From the NCBI RefSeq assembly GCF_002964575.1, contig NZ_POQQ01000060.1, forward strand, positions 81,324-145,323: a stretch of 64,000 bases of DNA, written 5' to 3'. Below are positions 25,787 to 34,140 of the stretch, in pieces (positions within the stretch are counted from its first letter, which is position 1; each line of letters opens with the position of its first letter). The DNA is from Streptococcus suis. Its GTDB lineage: Bacteria > Bacillota > Bacilli > Lactobacillales > Streptococcaceae. Position numbers and translations under genes: made by a program. The notes beneath the pieces are model-generated. The model saw only the letters and a list, made by a program, of their open reading frames with translations, was not told where the DNA came from and made no database searches.

Positions 25787-26608
25787 TTGCAGGTCGTTTG
25801 TTGTAAACGGCCTTTTTTGCTTTTCACCATTGACTATTTTTGTTAACAAAATCCCTTTCGCTCTTAAACGCTTATTAACAATTTTTATAACTTCCTTAGT
25901 AGTCAGTGGATATATTGCATTTGGATCTTTAATTTCTCGGAGTATGCCGACACTTGTTTCAGCACCATTGTCTAACTTAACTACTAAATCAGCATCTTGT
26001 TTTCGCTTAGTGATATAGAATCGTGTTTCTACTGGGACAGCATAGTCAGAATTACTAGCAGAAATTTCCCTTTCAATCTTTGCTTGTTCAGATAGTAAAC
26101 GTTCTGCCATTTTTGGAGAATACTTAGCTCTAATTTCTTCTTGATTAAGTTGGTCAATACGAACAGATAGAGTCAGGAAATTTTGTGCGATTTGTTTAGT
26201 AATATCTTCCTGGTGGAACTCTTGCATTTTAGAAATGTAATTAGACACACAAGCTTGAAACAAGGGGGCATAGATATGTTCGTAATCTTCTGTTATAAAG
26301 TGAGTACTGGTGTTCCTAAGTTCAATAATTTGGACAAGGTTTTTTCTCAACGATCCATGTTTATCTGGAAATACTGTTTCTACTGCATTTTCCAATGAGA
26401 TAGTTCGGTCTTTGCTGTCCTTAAAGTAGATAGCTTCCTCACTGTCATTATTAATGATATGAGCCTTTAACATCAACTCCCAGGCATTACAAATAAAGAA
26501 ACTAAAGCCCTCAATTCGATACTTAATCGTTGGTTTATTATAAATTTCAAGACCCATAATGAAAGCTTCAACACTTTTATCAACCAACCTTTTACTTAAA
26601 TGCTCCAT
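25601..26608 (-). CDS. DUF3644-type protein with HEPN-like R-x4-H motif
   Basis: A 335-residue soluble protein resembling DUF3644. The helical N-terminal part (residues 1-130) contains ELRNTSTHF, an R98-x4-H103 motif of the kind that forms the RNase site in HEPN domains. A middle charged segment follows, then a C-terminal domain from about residue 235 (YPLTTKEVIKIVNKRL..., YHYKIGNRYGYAQAFCEFI). HEPN proteins often act as toxins or abortive-infection RNases. ATG 26608 has AAAGGAAATAC before it. It lies between a dead integrase and an excisionase-like gene, so it is cargo of the element. The defence role is inference. Confidence 0.65.
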   Translation of the reverse strand: MEHLSKRLVDKSVEAFIMGLEIYNKPTIKYRIEGFSFFICNAWELMLKAHIINNDSEEAIYFKDSKDRTISLENAVETVFPDKHGSLRKNLVQIIELRNTSTHFITEDYEHIYAPLFQACVSNYISKMQEFHQEDITKQIAQNFLTLSVRIDQLNQEEIRAKYSPKMAERLLSEQAKIEREISASNSDYAVPVETRFYITKRKQDADLVVKLDNGAETSVGILREIKDPNAIYPLTTKEVIKIVNKRLRAKGILLTKIVNGEKQKRPFTTNDLQLFNAFYDIKKNERYCYHYKIGNRYGYAQAFCEFIVEEIERSPETFVENLKKKTKKDNPRHM

Positions 26609-26633
26609 GTATTTCCTTTCTATTTGGTTTATA

Positions 26634-26909
26634 TTACAGTTTATGCCAATTGTTGTTATACCATTCCCGTACGGCATCTCTTGGGAAGGCTAATCTTCTT
26701 CCTCGGCCTCTATCAATCTTGGGGAAATCTTTCCGATAAATAAATTCATGCAAGCGACTTGTAGAACAACCGAGCAAAGTTGCCAATTGTTTTTGGTTAA
26801 GTTCCAGGGGCAATGTCTGATCAATATCAATGACTTTTGTTTTTTCAATGATTACAGCCTGGACCATGTCACCGAATTTATCAGCCATTTGTTGCATTAA
26901 TTCATCCAT
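26634..26909 (-). CDS. Excisionase-like helix-turn-helix protein
   Basis: A 91-residue protein whose second half is a MerR/excisionase-type winged helix (LNQKQLATLLGCSTSRLHEFIYRKDFPKIDRGRGRRLAFPRDAVREW). Such proteins bend DNA during excision or set early transcription in integrated elements. It lies 25 nt upstream of the DUF3644 gene in the same orientation and 1.4 kb from the integrase, as in small integrative elements. Confidence 0.75.
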   Translation of the reverse strand: MDELMQQMADKFGDMVQAVIIEKTKVIDIDQTLPLELNQKQLATLLGCSTSRLHEFIYRKDFPKIDRGRGRRLAFPRDAVREWYNNNWHKL

Positions 26910-26973
26910 ATTTTCACACTTTCTTTATTATGTACTTCTTATTAGCAATGTATCATATATCATTTTCTTCTTT

Positions 26974-27498
26974 TTACTCATATTGTTCATTCGCATTTTT
27001 CGTCACAAATGCAAAAAGTGTTGTTAAGGGGAAGGCATACTCGTCATCAAAGCGGGCTGCACGTAGCCACAAGTCTTGGTCAACCTTGCGAAGATAGACA
27101 CTACGAGGGAAGGTAAACTCTTTCTCCAACTGAGGCGACAGCAAACAAATAGCTCCGTCTGGTGATTTTCCTTGAGAGAGTATGGTATATTGACTGACTT
27201 TCTGTTCCAACAAGGTAAGGCGAAGATAAACTCCCAGATGAGCTGGTGGTAGTTGATAACCCATCTCCACGGCTCTCTCCTCTATCTGAGGAGCAGTTGC
27301 TTCCCTATCAAACCCCATATCAACCAGGCTGACAATCTCAACCAAACACTCTTGCTGCTCCTCCACTACTTGATATGCAGACTGGGCTAGGTAGGTCTTG
27401 AAATAATCATTTACCAAAATCCCCTTGTCATCTAAGTAGGCAAGGATTTCTTCTTTTTTCAGGGGAAACAATTCAACTCGAAGGCTCTGTCTTTTCAT
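26974..27498 (-). CDS. Unknown 174-residue protein
   Basis: A soluble protein of unrecognised family, starting MKRQSLRVELFPLKKEEILAYLDDKGILVNDYFK. Codon use and composition look like the core chromosome, and it may mark the flank of the integrated element. There is no ribosome binding site; TATAAT (27505-27510) ends 6 nt before the ATG with TTTGCT 17 nt further up, so the mRNA is probably leaderless. Confidence 0.6.
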   Translation of the reverse strand: MKRQSLRVELFPLKKEEILAYLDDKGILVNDYFKTYLAQSAYQVVEEQQECLVEIVSLVDMGFDREATAPQIEERAVEMGYQLPPAHLGVYLRLTLLEQKVSQYTILSQGKSPDGAICLLSPQLEKEFTFPRSVYLRKVDQDLWLRAARFDDEYAFPLTTLFAFVTKNANEQYE

Positions 27499-27547
27499 AG
27501 GTCTATTATACAGGAAATACAGGGTAAAGCAAAGACCTACTAGTAAA

Positions 27548-28810
27548 CTAGAAGATCTCGCTGGTTTGAATTAGTTTCAAAACATAGTCCAAGTCTACAT
27601 CTCTTTCCAAATGCTCAGGTGTCCAGGGAATGTAAATATCTGGCTCAACGCCTCTATCTGTCATCCCATTTCCCTTGTCAATTTCCAAACTGCGTGAGGT
27701 CGGATACATCAGGTAATCGTCGCCAAATTCTGCAAAACAGCAGTTGGAATAATCTAAGATACCCAAGGTCGCCCGCCCAACCACTGTGACTTTTGGAAGT
27801 GGTTTAAAGGTTTGGACAAAATTATCTCCTGAAGAGGCACAACGAACATCTGACAGGATATAAATCTTATTCGGTCCACCTTCAAGTCCTTTATATTCTG
27901 CCAAGTAATCTTCCTCGTCATCTGCACAGACAAAGCCAGCACCCTGATGTACTTCCAAGTCTGCCAACAAACTTTCTGTAAAGGCTCGACTTTCTGCTGA
28001 AAGATGAGGATCCCGCAAATCCTGCTCGAACAACTTACGTCGGTGAGCAACATTTGTCGGTGTATAGAGAATCTCCATGCCTGCCTCATCCGTCACCATA
28101 TCTTTGTAGGATTTCCCTGCTGGCAAGGCATATTTGAGCAAGGGCCAATAGAGTGAATCACTGCCACCACTGTTGACACGGACATCAATAATCAAGTTTT
28201 TTACCATGGGCAACAGAGGCTCTATCTGGGTATAGAGCTGTCCAATTTTCTCTTCGTCATAAAAGTTCTCCATTTTCATATAGAGAGTATGGTCGTCTAG
28301 CCAGTTCCAAGCAAATGCTCCCTACTCTGCTGAATCTTGACAATCTCCAATCTCTACTTGCAAGAACTGACCATTACGAAAAAGACTGACCTGCTCTGCT
28401 TTTTTGACCAAATAAGCCCACTCCATGTACTGTCGCTCAGGCGTCGGACTGACAAAAAAGGCTTGGTGCTCCTGATAAACTTGGTCAAGAGGTTGACCAC
28501 CTATGGCGATAATGCGGTCGCCCACCTCAAGACCGTTGCCACTATCACTGTCTAGCACATAGAGGGAATCTTCATGCCGACGCAGGAAGGCACCCAATCT
28601 TGGTGCGGCAGGGGAATGGTACCAGATATGACCCAGCACACCAAAGCTAGCTAAGTAATTCCGAACCAGATAGATAAAGTCTTCTTTGGGCAAGTCTTTC
28701 AGTAACTGGTCACGATAAGGAGTCGGATCTGCCCCCTTTTTGTCCTTTTTAGTAGACGAATCTTCCTGCATGATGCCTACAATCGTATCAAATATTTCTA
28801 ATTGAGTCAT
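27548..28810 (-). pseudogene. S41 (C-terminal processing) peptidase split by an in-frame TAG
   Basis: One reading frame of 420 codons is interrupted by TAG at 28322-28324. The first part (from ATG 28810) holds a PDZ-like domain (SGNGLEVGDRIIAIGGQPLD). After the stop the same frame continues AFAWNWLDD and then the S41 core (LIIDVRVNSGGSDS, SDVRCASSGDNFV with the probable catalytic Ser, GRATLGILDYSN). No frameshift is needed; one base change would rejoin the halves. A restart at ATG 28279 would give the protease core without its PDZ part. A consensus promoter lies upstream. Confidence 0.8.
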
Positions 28811-28841
28811 AAGTAGTTCCTTCAAAAAATAAGTTTATTTC

Positions 28842-28870
28842 AGTATAATCTGTCGCCAGGCTGATGTCAA
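28842..28870 (-). promoter_or_regulatory. Promoter of the S41 peptidase gene
   Basis: TTGACA (28865-28870) and TATACT (28842-28847), 17-nt spacer, about 30 nt before ATG 28810. Confidence 0.75.
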
Positions 28871-28885
28871 GACTGGAAAAGTCAG

Positions 28886-28916
28886 AAACAAAAAAAGGCC
28901 TGTTGAGACCTTTTTC
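28886..28916 (-). terminator. Terminator, probably the original satB terminator
   Basis: AAAAAGG/CCTTTTT stem with a 10-nt loop and a run of T on the minus strand. It lies 9 nt past the stop codon of the satB tail fragment. Confidence 0.65.
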
Positions 28917-28924
28917 TATCTTCC

Positions 28925-29034
28925 CTATTCAAACACAAACTGGTTGTGGTAGAGTTCGGCGTAGAATCCGTTGAGCTTAAGGAGCTGGCTGTGGTTGCCT
29001 TGCTCAATCACTTTTCCATCCTTGAGGACGATGT
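28925..29034 (-). pseudogene. satB 3'-end remnant
   Basis: About 110 bp nearly matching the last 36 codons of satB at 32356-32465 (roughly 90% identical by eye). The frame reads [13 protein letters not shown]...[16 protein letters not shown] and a TAG stop. There is no start and no upstream coding region. It looks like the tail of an older satB copy left when the block 29.04-32.35 kb was brought in. Confidence 0.85.
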
Positions 29035-29053
29035 TCAACCCTCAAATCTGACT

Positions 29054-29413
29054 TTATTTCTCCGGTATGACCCAAAACAAATAGTAAGTGATGAAGATTG
29101 TTAATAGTCCCAGTCCTATTTTGACCAATAAAATAGGAGCCAGCCAGATAGAAATTGCCATGAGTAAGTAAATTTGCCAGATGATTTGCTTTTTTCGTTT
29201 ACGGGAAATGGATTTGGTCTCAACATAATCAGCTACGTAAAATTGATAAATTTTTGTATTGCGTAGCCATTTTTCAAACCTTTTTGAACTTCTCGCAAAG
29301 CAAAAACCAGCTAAAAGTAAAAAAGGGGTTGTCGGAACTATCGGCAAAACAATCCCAATGACACCAACCATCAAACTAACAAAACCAACTACTAAATAGA
29401 ATATTCTCTGCAT
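29054..29413 (-). CDS. DUF454/YbaN-family membrane protein
   Basis: A 119-residue inner-membrane protein: IFYLVVGFVSLMVGVIGIVLPIVPTTPFLLLAGFCFARSS gives the DUF454 signature (LPxxPTTPFLLLA), followed by a basic cytoplasmic loop and two more helices. Function is unknown. I chose ATG 29413. There is no ribosome binding site, and TGGTATAAT ends 6 nt before the ATG, so the mRNA is probably leaderless. Longer readings have no support. Confidence 0.8.
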   Translation of the reverse strand: MQRIFYLVVGFVSLMVGVIGIVLPIVPTTPFLLLAGFCFARSSKRFEKWLRNTKIYQFYVADYVETKSISRKRKKQIIWQIYLLMAISIWLAPILLVKIGLGLLTIFITYYLFWVIPEK

Positions 29414-29467
29414 ACTAACATTATACCAAAAAACTCGTGAATTTTTGAACAATTTTATCACATTTTC

Positions 29468-29505
29468 AGGAAACGCTTGCATTCTATTGGATAAAAGGGT
29501 ATGAT
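29468..29505 (+). promoter_or_regulatory. Promoter with overlapping cre-like site
   Basis: TTGCAT (29477-29482) and TATGAT (29500-29505), 17-nt spacer. AGGAAACGCTTGCA (29468-29481) matches the catabolite-responsive element well and covers the -35 box, so CcpA repression of the reductase genes is likely. Confidence 0.6.
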
Positions 29506-29539
29506 AAAGGTACCAAATTTAGGAAAGAGAGAAGACGCT

Positions 29540-30142
29540 ATGAAACTTCTAGGACTGGTCGGAACAAACTCCGCTCGCTCAACCAACCGCAAACTCTTGC
29601 AGTACATTGAACAACACTTCGCTGATAAGGCAGATATCGAACTGGTTGAAATCAAGGAACTTCCAATCTTCAATAAACCAGCCAATCGAGAATTACCAGA
29701 AATTGTCAAAGAATTGGTCGCAAAAATTGAGGCTGCTGACGGAGTCATCATCGGAACTCCCGAATATGACCACTCTATTCCAGCTGTCCTTATGAATGCC
29801 CTTGCTTGGGTATCATACGGTGTCTATCCACTATTAAACAAACCAGTTATGATTACTGGTGCTTCTTATGGAACACTTGGTTCCTCGCGTGCCCAACTAC
29901 AGCTACGTCAAATTCTCAACGCTCCTGAACTCAAGGCCACTGTCTTGCCAGATGAATTTTTATTGTCACATTCCTTGCAAGCCTTTGATGCCAATGGGGA
30001 GCTCGTTGATTTAGAAACTAGTCAAAAACTGGATGCCATCTTTGATGACTTCCGCCTCTTTGTCACCATGACTAGCAAGCTGTCTAACGCAAAAAAATTA
30101 CTCCAAAAAGAAGCTGAAAACTTCGATTGGGAAAATCTGTAA
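29540..30142 (+). CDS. NADPH-dependent FMN reductase
   Basis: A 200-residue flavodoxin-fold oxidoreductase. The N-terminal LLGLVGTNSARSTNRKLL binds the FMN phosphate, and GTPEYDHSIPAVLMNALAW near residue 75 and KPVMITGASYGTLGSSRAQ near residue 105 match the family. It probably reduces flavins or quinones for a partner reductase. I chose ATG 29540 (GAGAGAAG upstream) rather than ATG 29501, which is part of the promoter. A second, related gene follows after 14 nt. Confidence 0.85.
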   Translation: MKLLGLVGTNSARSTNRKLLQYIEQHFADKADIELVEIKELPIFNKPANRELPEIVKELVAKIEAADGVIIGTPEYDHSIPAVLMNALAWVSYGVYPLLNKPVMITGASYGTLGSSRAQLQLRQILNAPELKATVLPDEFLLSHSLQAFDANGELVDLETSQKLDAIFDDFRLFVTMTSKLSNAKKLLQKEAENFDWENL

Positions 30143-30156
30143 GAGAGGAATATACT

Positions 30157-31392
30157 ATGAAATTTGTCTGAATCGTTGGATCAAATGCAGATCAATCTTA
30201 TAACCGCATGCTATTGCAATTCATTCAACGCCACTTTAAAGTGAAGTTTGAACTAGAACTTTTGGAAATCAAAGATGTTCCAATGTTCAATCAGGACGAA
30301 GACCAGTCTGATTGTTTTGCAATTCAATACCTTTACAACAAAATCACCCGTGCTGACGGGGTCATTATTGCTACCCCTGAGCACAATCATACCATTACCC
30401 CTGCCCTTAAGAGTACTCTGGAATGGCTCAGCTTTAATTTGCACCCATTCGAAAATAAACCAGTTATGATTATCGGGGCATCTTACTACGATCAAGGAAC
30501 TTCTCGTGCCCAAGTTCACCTACGGAAAATTTTAGATGCACCAGGTGTCAATGCTTACACACTACCAGGTAATGAATTCCTCCTTGGTAAGGCCAAAGAA
30601 GCTTTTGACGATAAGGGTAATATCATCAATGAAGGCACCGTGAAATTCTTAGAAAGCTGTCTAGACAACTTTATCAAGTATGTCGGTGTTGTATCCAAAT
30701 TGAAAAAACCAAAACCAATCGCACCAGAAGATTTGGACTGTGGAAAGCCGATTGCGACGACCATCCACGGCATCGATCCAGATGATCCAGACTGGTTGGA
30801 AAAAGCTGCCAAACAGGTCAATGCCGTTGAGGGAAATACCTATGTGAAATTGGACAACGGTCTCCTCACCGTAGACCAACTCAATATGTTCCTCAATGCG
30901 ATGCCATTTGAATTGACCTATGCAGATGATAATAACCAATTCCTCTACTACAACAACAAGCACCAGGAGCCAAATACCATGTTGGGTAAACGGGTACTTG
31001 CTCAAGTAGGAAATCGCCTGTCAACTGTCCACGGTACGCTACCCCCTGCCCGCATGAAGAATGTTGAATGGGTTGTCGGTAGCTTGCGTAATGGTAACCA
31101 GGAATATGTTCGTACCATTGTACCCGGTACCCCTGCTGAAATTATCAATACCCACAACTACCAAGCTATGTACTATCCTGACGGATCCTACGCTGGTATC
31201 AATGAAATTATCTTTAATTTCAAACCATGGCTAGATTGGTATCTTGAAGCTACTGGTCAACGCTTAGTTGGTGGTTCGGGAACTGCCGCAGCTCCTGCAC
31301 ATGTTGACGCAACCTCTGGTGCATCAGATGCTGGTAGCGCCCCTGCTACTTCCACACCGACAGATGCAGATTCTGGTGCATCCGCTCACTAA
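30157..31392 (+). pseudogene. FMN reductase-PAS fusion with an in-frame TGA at codon 5
   Basis: The gene has a good start at ATG 30157 (AGAGAGGAA upstream) but reads M-K-F-V-stop-I-V-G-S-N, with TGA at 30169-30171 where relatives have Gly (GGA). The frame then stays open for 400 codons. Residues to about 170 repeat the FMN reductase fold of the gene before it. Residues about 210-350 look like the PAS-type domain of DUF438 proteins ([17 protein letters not shown]). The tail is a low-complexity Ala/Ser/Thr/Gly stretch. ATG 30208 lacks the flavin phosphate loop, so the remaining product is probably inactive. Confidence 0.75.
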
Positions 31393-31400
31393 TCGTTTAC

Positions 31401-31435
31401 ATATAGTGGGAAGAACTCTTCCCACTATATTTTTC
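31401..31435 (+). terminator. Terminator of the reductase pair
   Basis: A 13-bp perfect stem (ATATAGTGGGAAG with its complement), AACT loop, then TTTTC, 8 nt past the stop. Confidence 0.85.
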
Positions 31436-31472
31436 AAACAAAACATTGATCATGATTTCACAAGGAGTTCCT

Positions 31473-32267
31473 ATGTCCCCATTTCAAGAAAAAATTTCAG
31501 CTGCAGTTTCAAAAAAAGAAGCCCTTTTTGACGAAAGTCTAGGCCGCTATGCCTTGCGTTCTATGTATGCAGGAGCCTACCTGACTATGTCAACAGCTGT
31601 CGGTATTATCGGAGCAGACGTTATTGCCAGTCAATTTCCAAGTTTGTCGCGCTTTGTCTTTACCTTCATCTTTGCTATTGGGCTGGTTTTTGTTCTTCTT
31701 TTTGGTGGTGAATTAGCCACATCTAACATGATGTATCTCACAACTGGTGCCTACTATAAGCAAATTAGCTGGAAAAAAGTGACACTGATGCTGCTATACT
31801 GTACTTTCTTTAACTTTGTAGGCGCTACTATTCTAGCCTGGCTCTTCAATCAGTCCTTCTCCTACCTCAATCTCTCTGATAAGAGCTTTGTCGTCAATGC
31901 CGTTACCATCAAACTTGGAAAATCTGACTGGAGTAATTTTATTGAAGGGATCACGGCTAATATGTTTGTAAATATGGCAATCCTTGGCTTCATGCTCATC
32001 AAGGAACAGTCTGCTAAGTTCTTTGTCATCATTTCCTCCATTTTTATGTTCGTTTTCCTCATCAATGAGCATCTGGTCGCCAATTTCGCATCTTTCATGC
32101 TCCTAGCTTTTAACGCTACTCGAAGCAATGTCGAAGCCTTCAATATGATCAATATCCTTCGTCAATGGATTGTGGTCTTTTTTGGAAATTGGCTCGGAGC
32201 CGGTCTCTTTATCGGTATCGCCTACGCTTGGCTCAATCAAACCAAAACCAACCACATTGAACAATAA
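31473..32267 (+). CDS. Formate/nitrite transporter family channel
   Basis: A 264-residue FNT channel with six membrane helices (SMYAGAYLTMSTAVGIIGADV, GELATSNMMYLTTGAYY, NFVGATILAWLF, ITANMFVNMAILGFML). Family members move formate, nitrite, hydrosulfide or lactate. I chose ATG 31473 because CAAGGAG precedes it; the reading from 31446 lacks a ribosome binding site. It follows the reductase genes on the same strand past a terminator and belongs to the same inserted block. Confidence 0.87.
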   Translation: MSPFQEKISAAVSKKEALFDESLGRYALRSMYAGAYLTMSTAVGIIGADVIASQFPSLSRFVFTFIFAIGLVFVLLFGGELATSNMMYLTTGAYYKQISWKKVTLMLLYCTFFNFVGATILAWLFNQSFSYLNLSDKSFVVNAVTIKLGKSDWSNFIEGITANMFVNMAILGFMLIKEQSAKFFVIISSIFMFVFLINEHLVANFASFMLLAFNATRSNVEAFNMINILRQWIVVFFGNWLGAGLFIGIAYAWLNQTKTNHIEQ

Positions 32268-32276
32268 GCCTACCAC

Positions 32277-32350
32277 AAAAACAGCCAAGATAAACCACAT
32301 CCTAAACGTTTAAGGATTGTGGTCTGCTTATCTTGGCTGTTTATTTTTTT
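32277..32350. terminator. Large convergent terminator between the FNT gene and satB
   Basis: An outer 12-bp stem (ACAGCCAAGATA with its complement) and an inner stem CCACATCCT/AGGATTGTGG. T runs allow use on the plus strand (TTTATTTTTTT) and probably also on the minus strand. Confidence 0.8.
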
Positions 32351-32355
32351 ATACA

Positions 32356-34140
32356 TTATTCAAACACAAACTGGTTGTGGTAGAGTTCGGCGTAGAAGCC
32401 GTTGAGTTTGAGGAGCTGGCTGTGATTGCCCTGCTCGATAACTTTTCCGTCTTTAAGGACGATGATTTCATCCGCATTGAGAATGGTTTTGAGGCGGTGG
32501 GCAATGACGAAGCTGGTCCGTCCTGCGATAATAGCCTCCATGGCCTTTTGGATTTTGGCTTCCGTTACGGTATCAACGTTTGACGTTGCTTCGTCCAAAA
32601 TCAAGACCTGCGGATCTGTCAAGAGCGTACGGGCAATGGAAATCAGCTGTTTCTGACCTGTGGAGAAGACATTCTCATCATCGGTCACATAGGTTTCATA
32701 ACCCTCTGGCAAGCTCATGATAAAGTCATGGATATGGGTGGCACGAGCTGCGGTTTCCACCATTTCCTGCGAAATGCTCTCATCGCCAAAGCGGATATTG
32801 TCCGCAATGGTACCAGAGAAGAGGACTGACTCCTGCAAGACAATACCGACCTTATCCCGCAAACTATCCAAATCATATTCCCGAATATCGCGACCGTCAA
32901 AGGCCACGCTACCACCATTGACATCGTAGAAGCGGTTGATCAAGTTCATAATGGTAGTCTTACCAGACCCCGTCGGACCAACGACCGCCACCATTTTGCC
33001 CTTAGGAGCTGAAATGGATACCTTGTCCAAGACCTTCTGACCTGGCAGGTAGCCAAAGTCGATGTCCTTGATTTCAACACCTTCTTTTAATTCGGTAAAT
33101 AGCGGAGCGTTTTGAGGGCGGACTTCCTCAGGCTCATCAAACATTTCCTGAATACGATGAGCACCTGTGAAAGCCAACTGCAATTCTGCCCAGCTAGATG
33201 CAATCTGCATGATAGGCTGGTAATACTGTTGCGAATACTGAACAAAAGTCACGACCAGACCAAGTGCGGCAGCTGTTTCCAGCGAGCTATCATTTAGGAC
33301 AATGCTGGAGCCTGCAAAGATAACAATGGCAGTATTTACCAAGCTCATTCCGTTCATAAATGGAAAGAGAATCCCACTAAACAAACGTCCCTTGAAAGTT
33401 GTGCGACGAACTTCTTCATTGAGCTCCAAGAAACCATCAATCGTCTCTTCCTGCACACCCTGTACAATAATCGCTTTTTGTCCTGAAATCTTCTCATCCA
33501 TGTAGGCATTGAGTTTAGACACCGCTGCCTGCTGCTTGTCGGTATATTTCCGTGACAGGCGAATGATAATCACTAGGACAATCAAGGCAACTGGCGTAGA
33601 TGCGATAGTTACCAGAGCCAAGCGAGTATCCTGGCGGAACATCATGATAACCATACCGATGTAAAGAGCGATATTGGTCACTACCTGAGTCAAGGACTGG
33701 TTAAAAGCATTTTGGATATTGTCCAAATCACTGGTAAAACGAGAAAGAATATCCCCATCCTTGTGGCTGTCAAAGAAGGCAACTGTCAAGCGTTCCAACT
33801 TGCCAAACAAGCCCTTGCGCATCCGGTTGGTCGAATGAGCCACGATACGCGTAAAAAGGAGGGTATAAATCAAGGTTGATACCACAGTCGCCACATAGGC
33901 CAACAAGAGATTGAGCATAACCCCATTAAAATCAGCTAGGTCAGGCTTGAAATCTGACTGCCCCATTTGCACCGAAGCAAAATAAGCCTGACCAATTTTC
34001 CCCATCTCTGCAATCGCATTACCCAGGAAAACAGGTGTCTTAACCTGCAAATAAGTCGCCGTCACAATGGCTAGAAAAATCACAGCAAAGGACAGCTTAT
34101 AGCGTTTAAAATAAAACCAGAAAAAACGTAAAGTCTTCAT
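32356..34140 (-). CDS. satB: ABC exporter subunit SatB (heterodimeric multidrug/fluoroquinolone efflux)
   Basis: A 594-residue half-transporter: six membrane helices (residues 1-320), then an ATPase domain with Walker [11 protein letters not shown]-loop, a signature altered to FSTGQKQL, and a complete Walker B with catalytic Glu ([12 protein letters not shown]). It pairs with the upstream half-transporter to form an exporter like pneumococcal PatAB. In S. suis this locus is known as satAB for fluoroquinolone efflux; the name rests on that match and on the MarR gene in front. It starts 1 nt after the satA stop. Its last 36 codons are duplicated at 28925-29034. Confidence 0.85.
   Translation of the reverse strand: MKTLRFFWFYFKRYKLSFAVIFLAIVTATYLQVKTPVFLGNAIAEMGKIGQAYFASVQMGQSDFKPDLADFNGVMLNLLLAYVATVVSTLIYTLLFTRIVAHSTNRMRKGLFGKLERLTVAFFDSHKDGDILSRFTSDLDNIQNAFNQSLTQVVTNIALYIGMVIMMFRQDTRLALVTIASTPVALIVLVIIIRLSRKYTDKQQAAVSKLNAYMDEKISGQKAIIVQGVQEETIDGFLELNEEVRRTTFKGRLFSGILFPFMNGMSLVNTAIVIFAGSSIVLNDSSLETAAALGLVVTFVQYSQQYYQPIMQIASSWAELQLAFTGAHRIQEMFDEPEEVRPQNAPLFTELKEGVEIKDIDFGYLPGQKVLDKVSISAPKGKMVAVVGPTGSGKTTIMNLINRFYDVNGGSVAFDGRDIREYDLDSLRDKVGIVLQESVLFSGTIADNIRFGDESISQEMVETAARATHIHDFIMSLPEGYETYVTDDENVFSTGQKQLISIARTLLTDPQVLILDEATSNVDTVTEAKIQKAMEAIIAGRTSFVIAHRLKTILNADEIIVLKDGKVIEQGNHSQLLKLNGFYAELYHNQFVFE

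Noticed and set aside
24048..26973. Attachment-site repeats bounding the integrase element
   Set aside because: I compared the sequence beyond the integrase tail with that before the 174-residue gene and saw no convincing direct repeat. The right boundary may lie elsewhere or be lost.
30169..30171. In-frame TGA as selenocysteine in the reductase gene
   Set aside because: No SECIS-like hairpin follows, the position is normally Gly in this family, and no selenium-insertion gene is seen. A point mutation is simpler.
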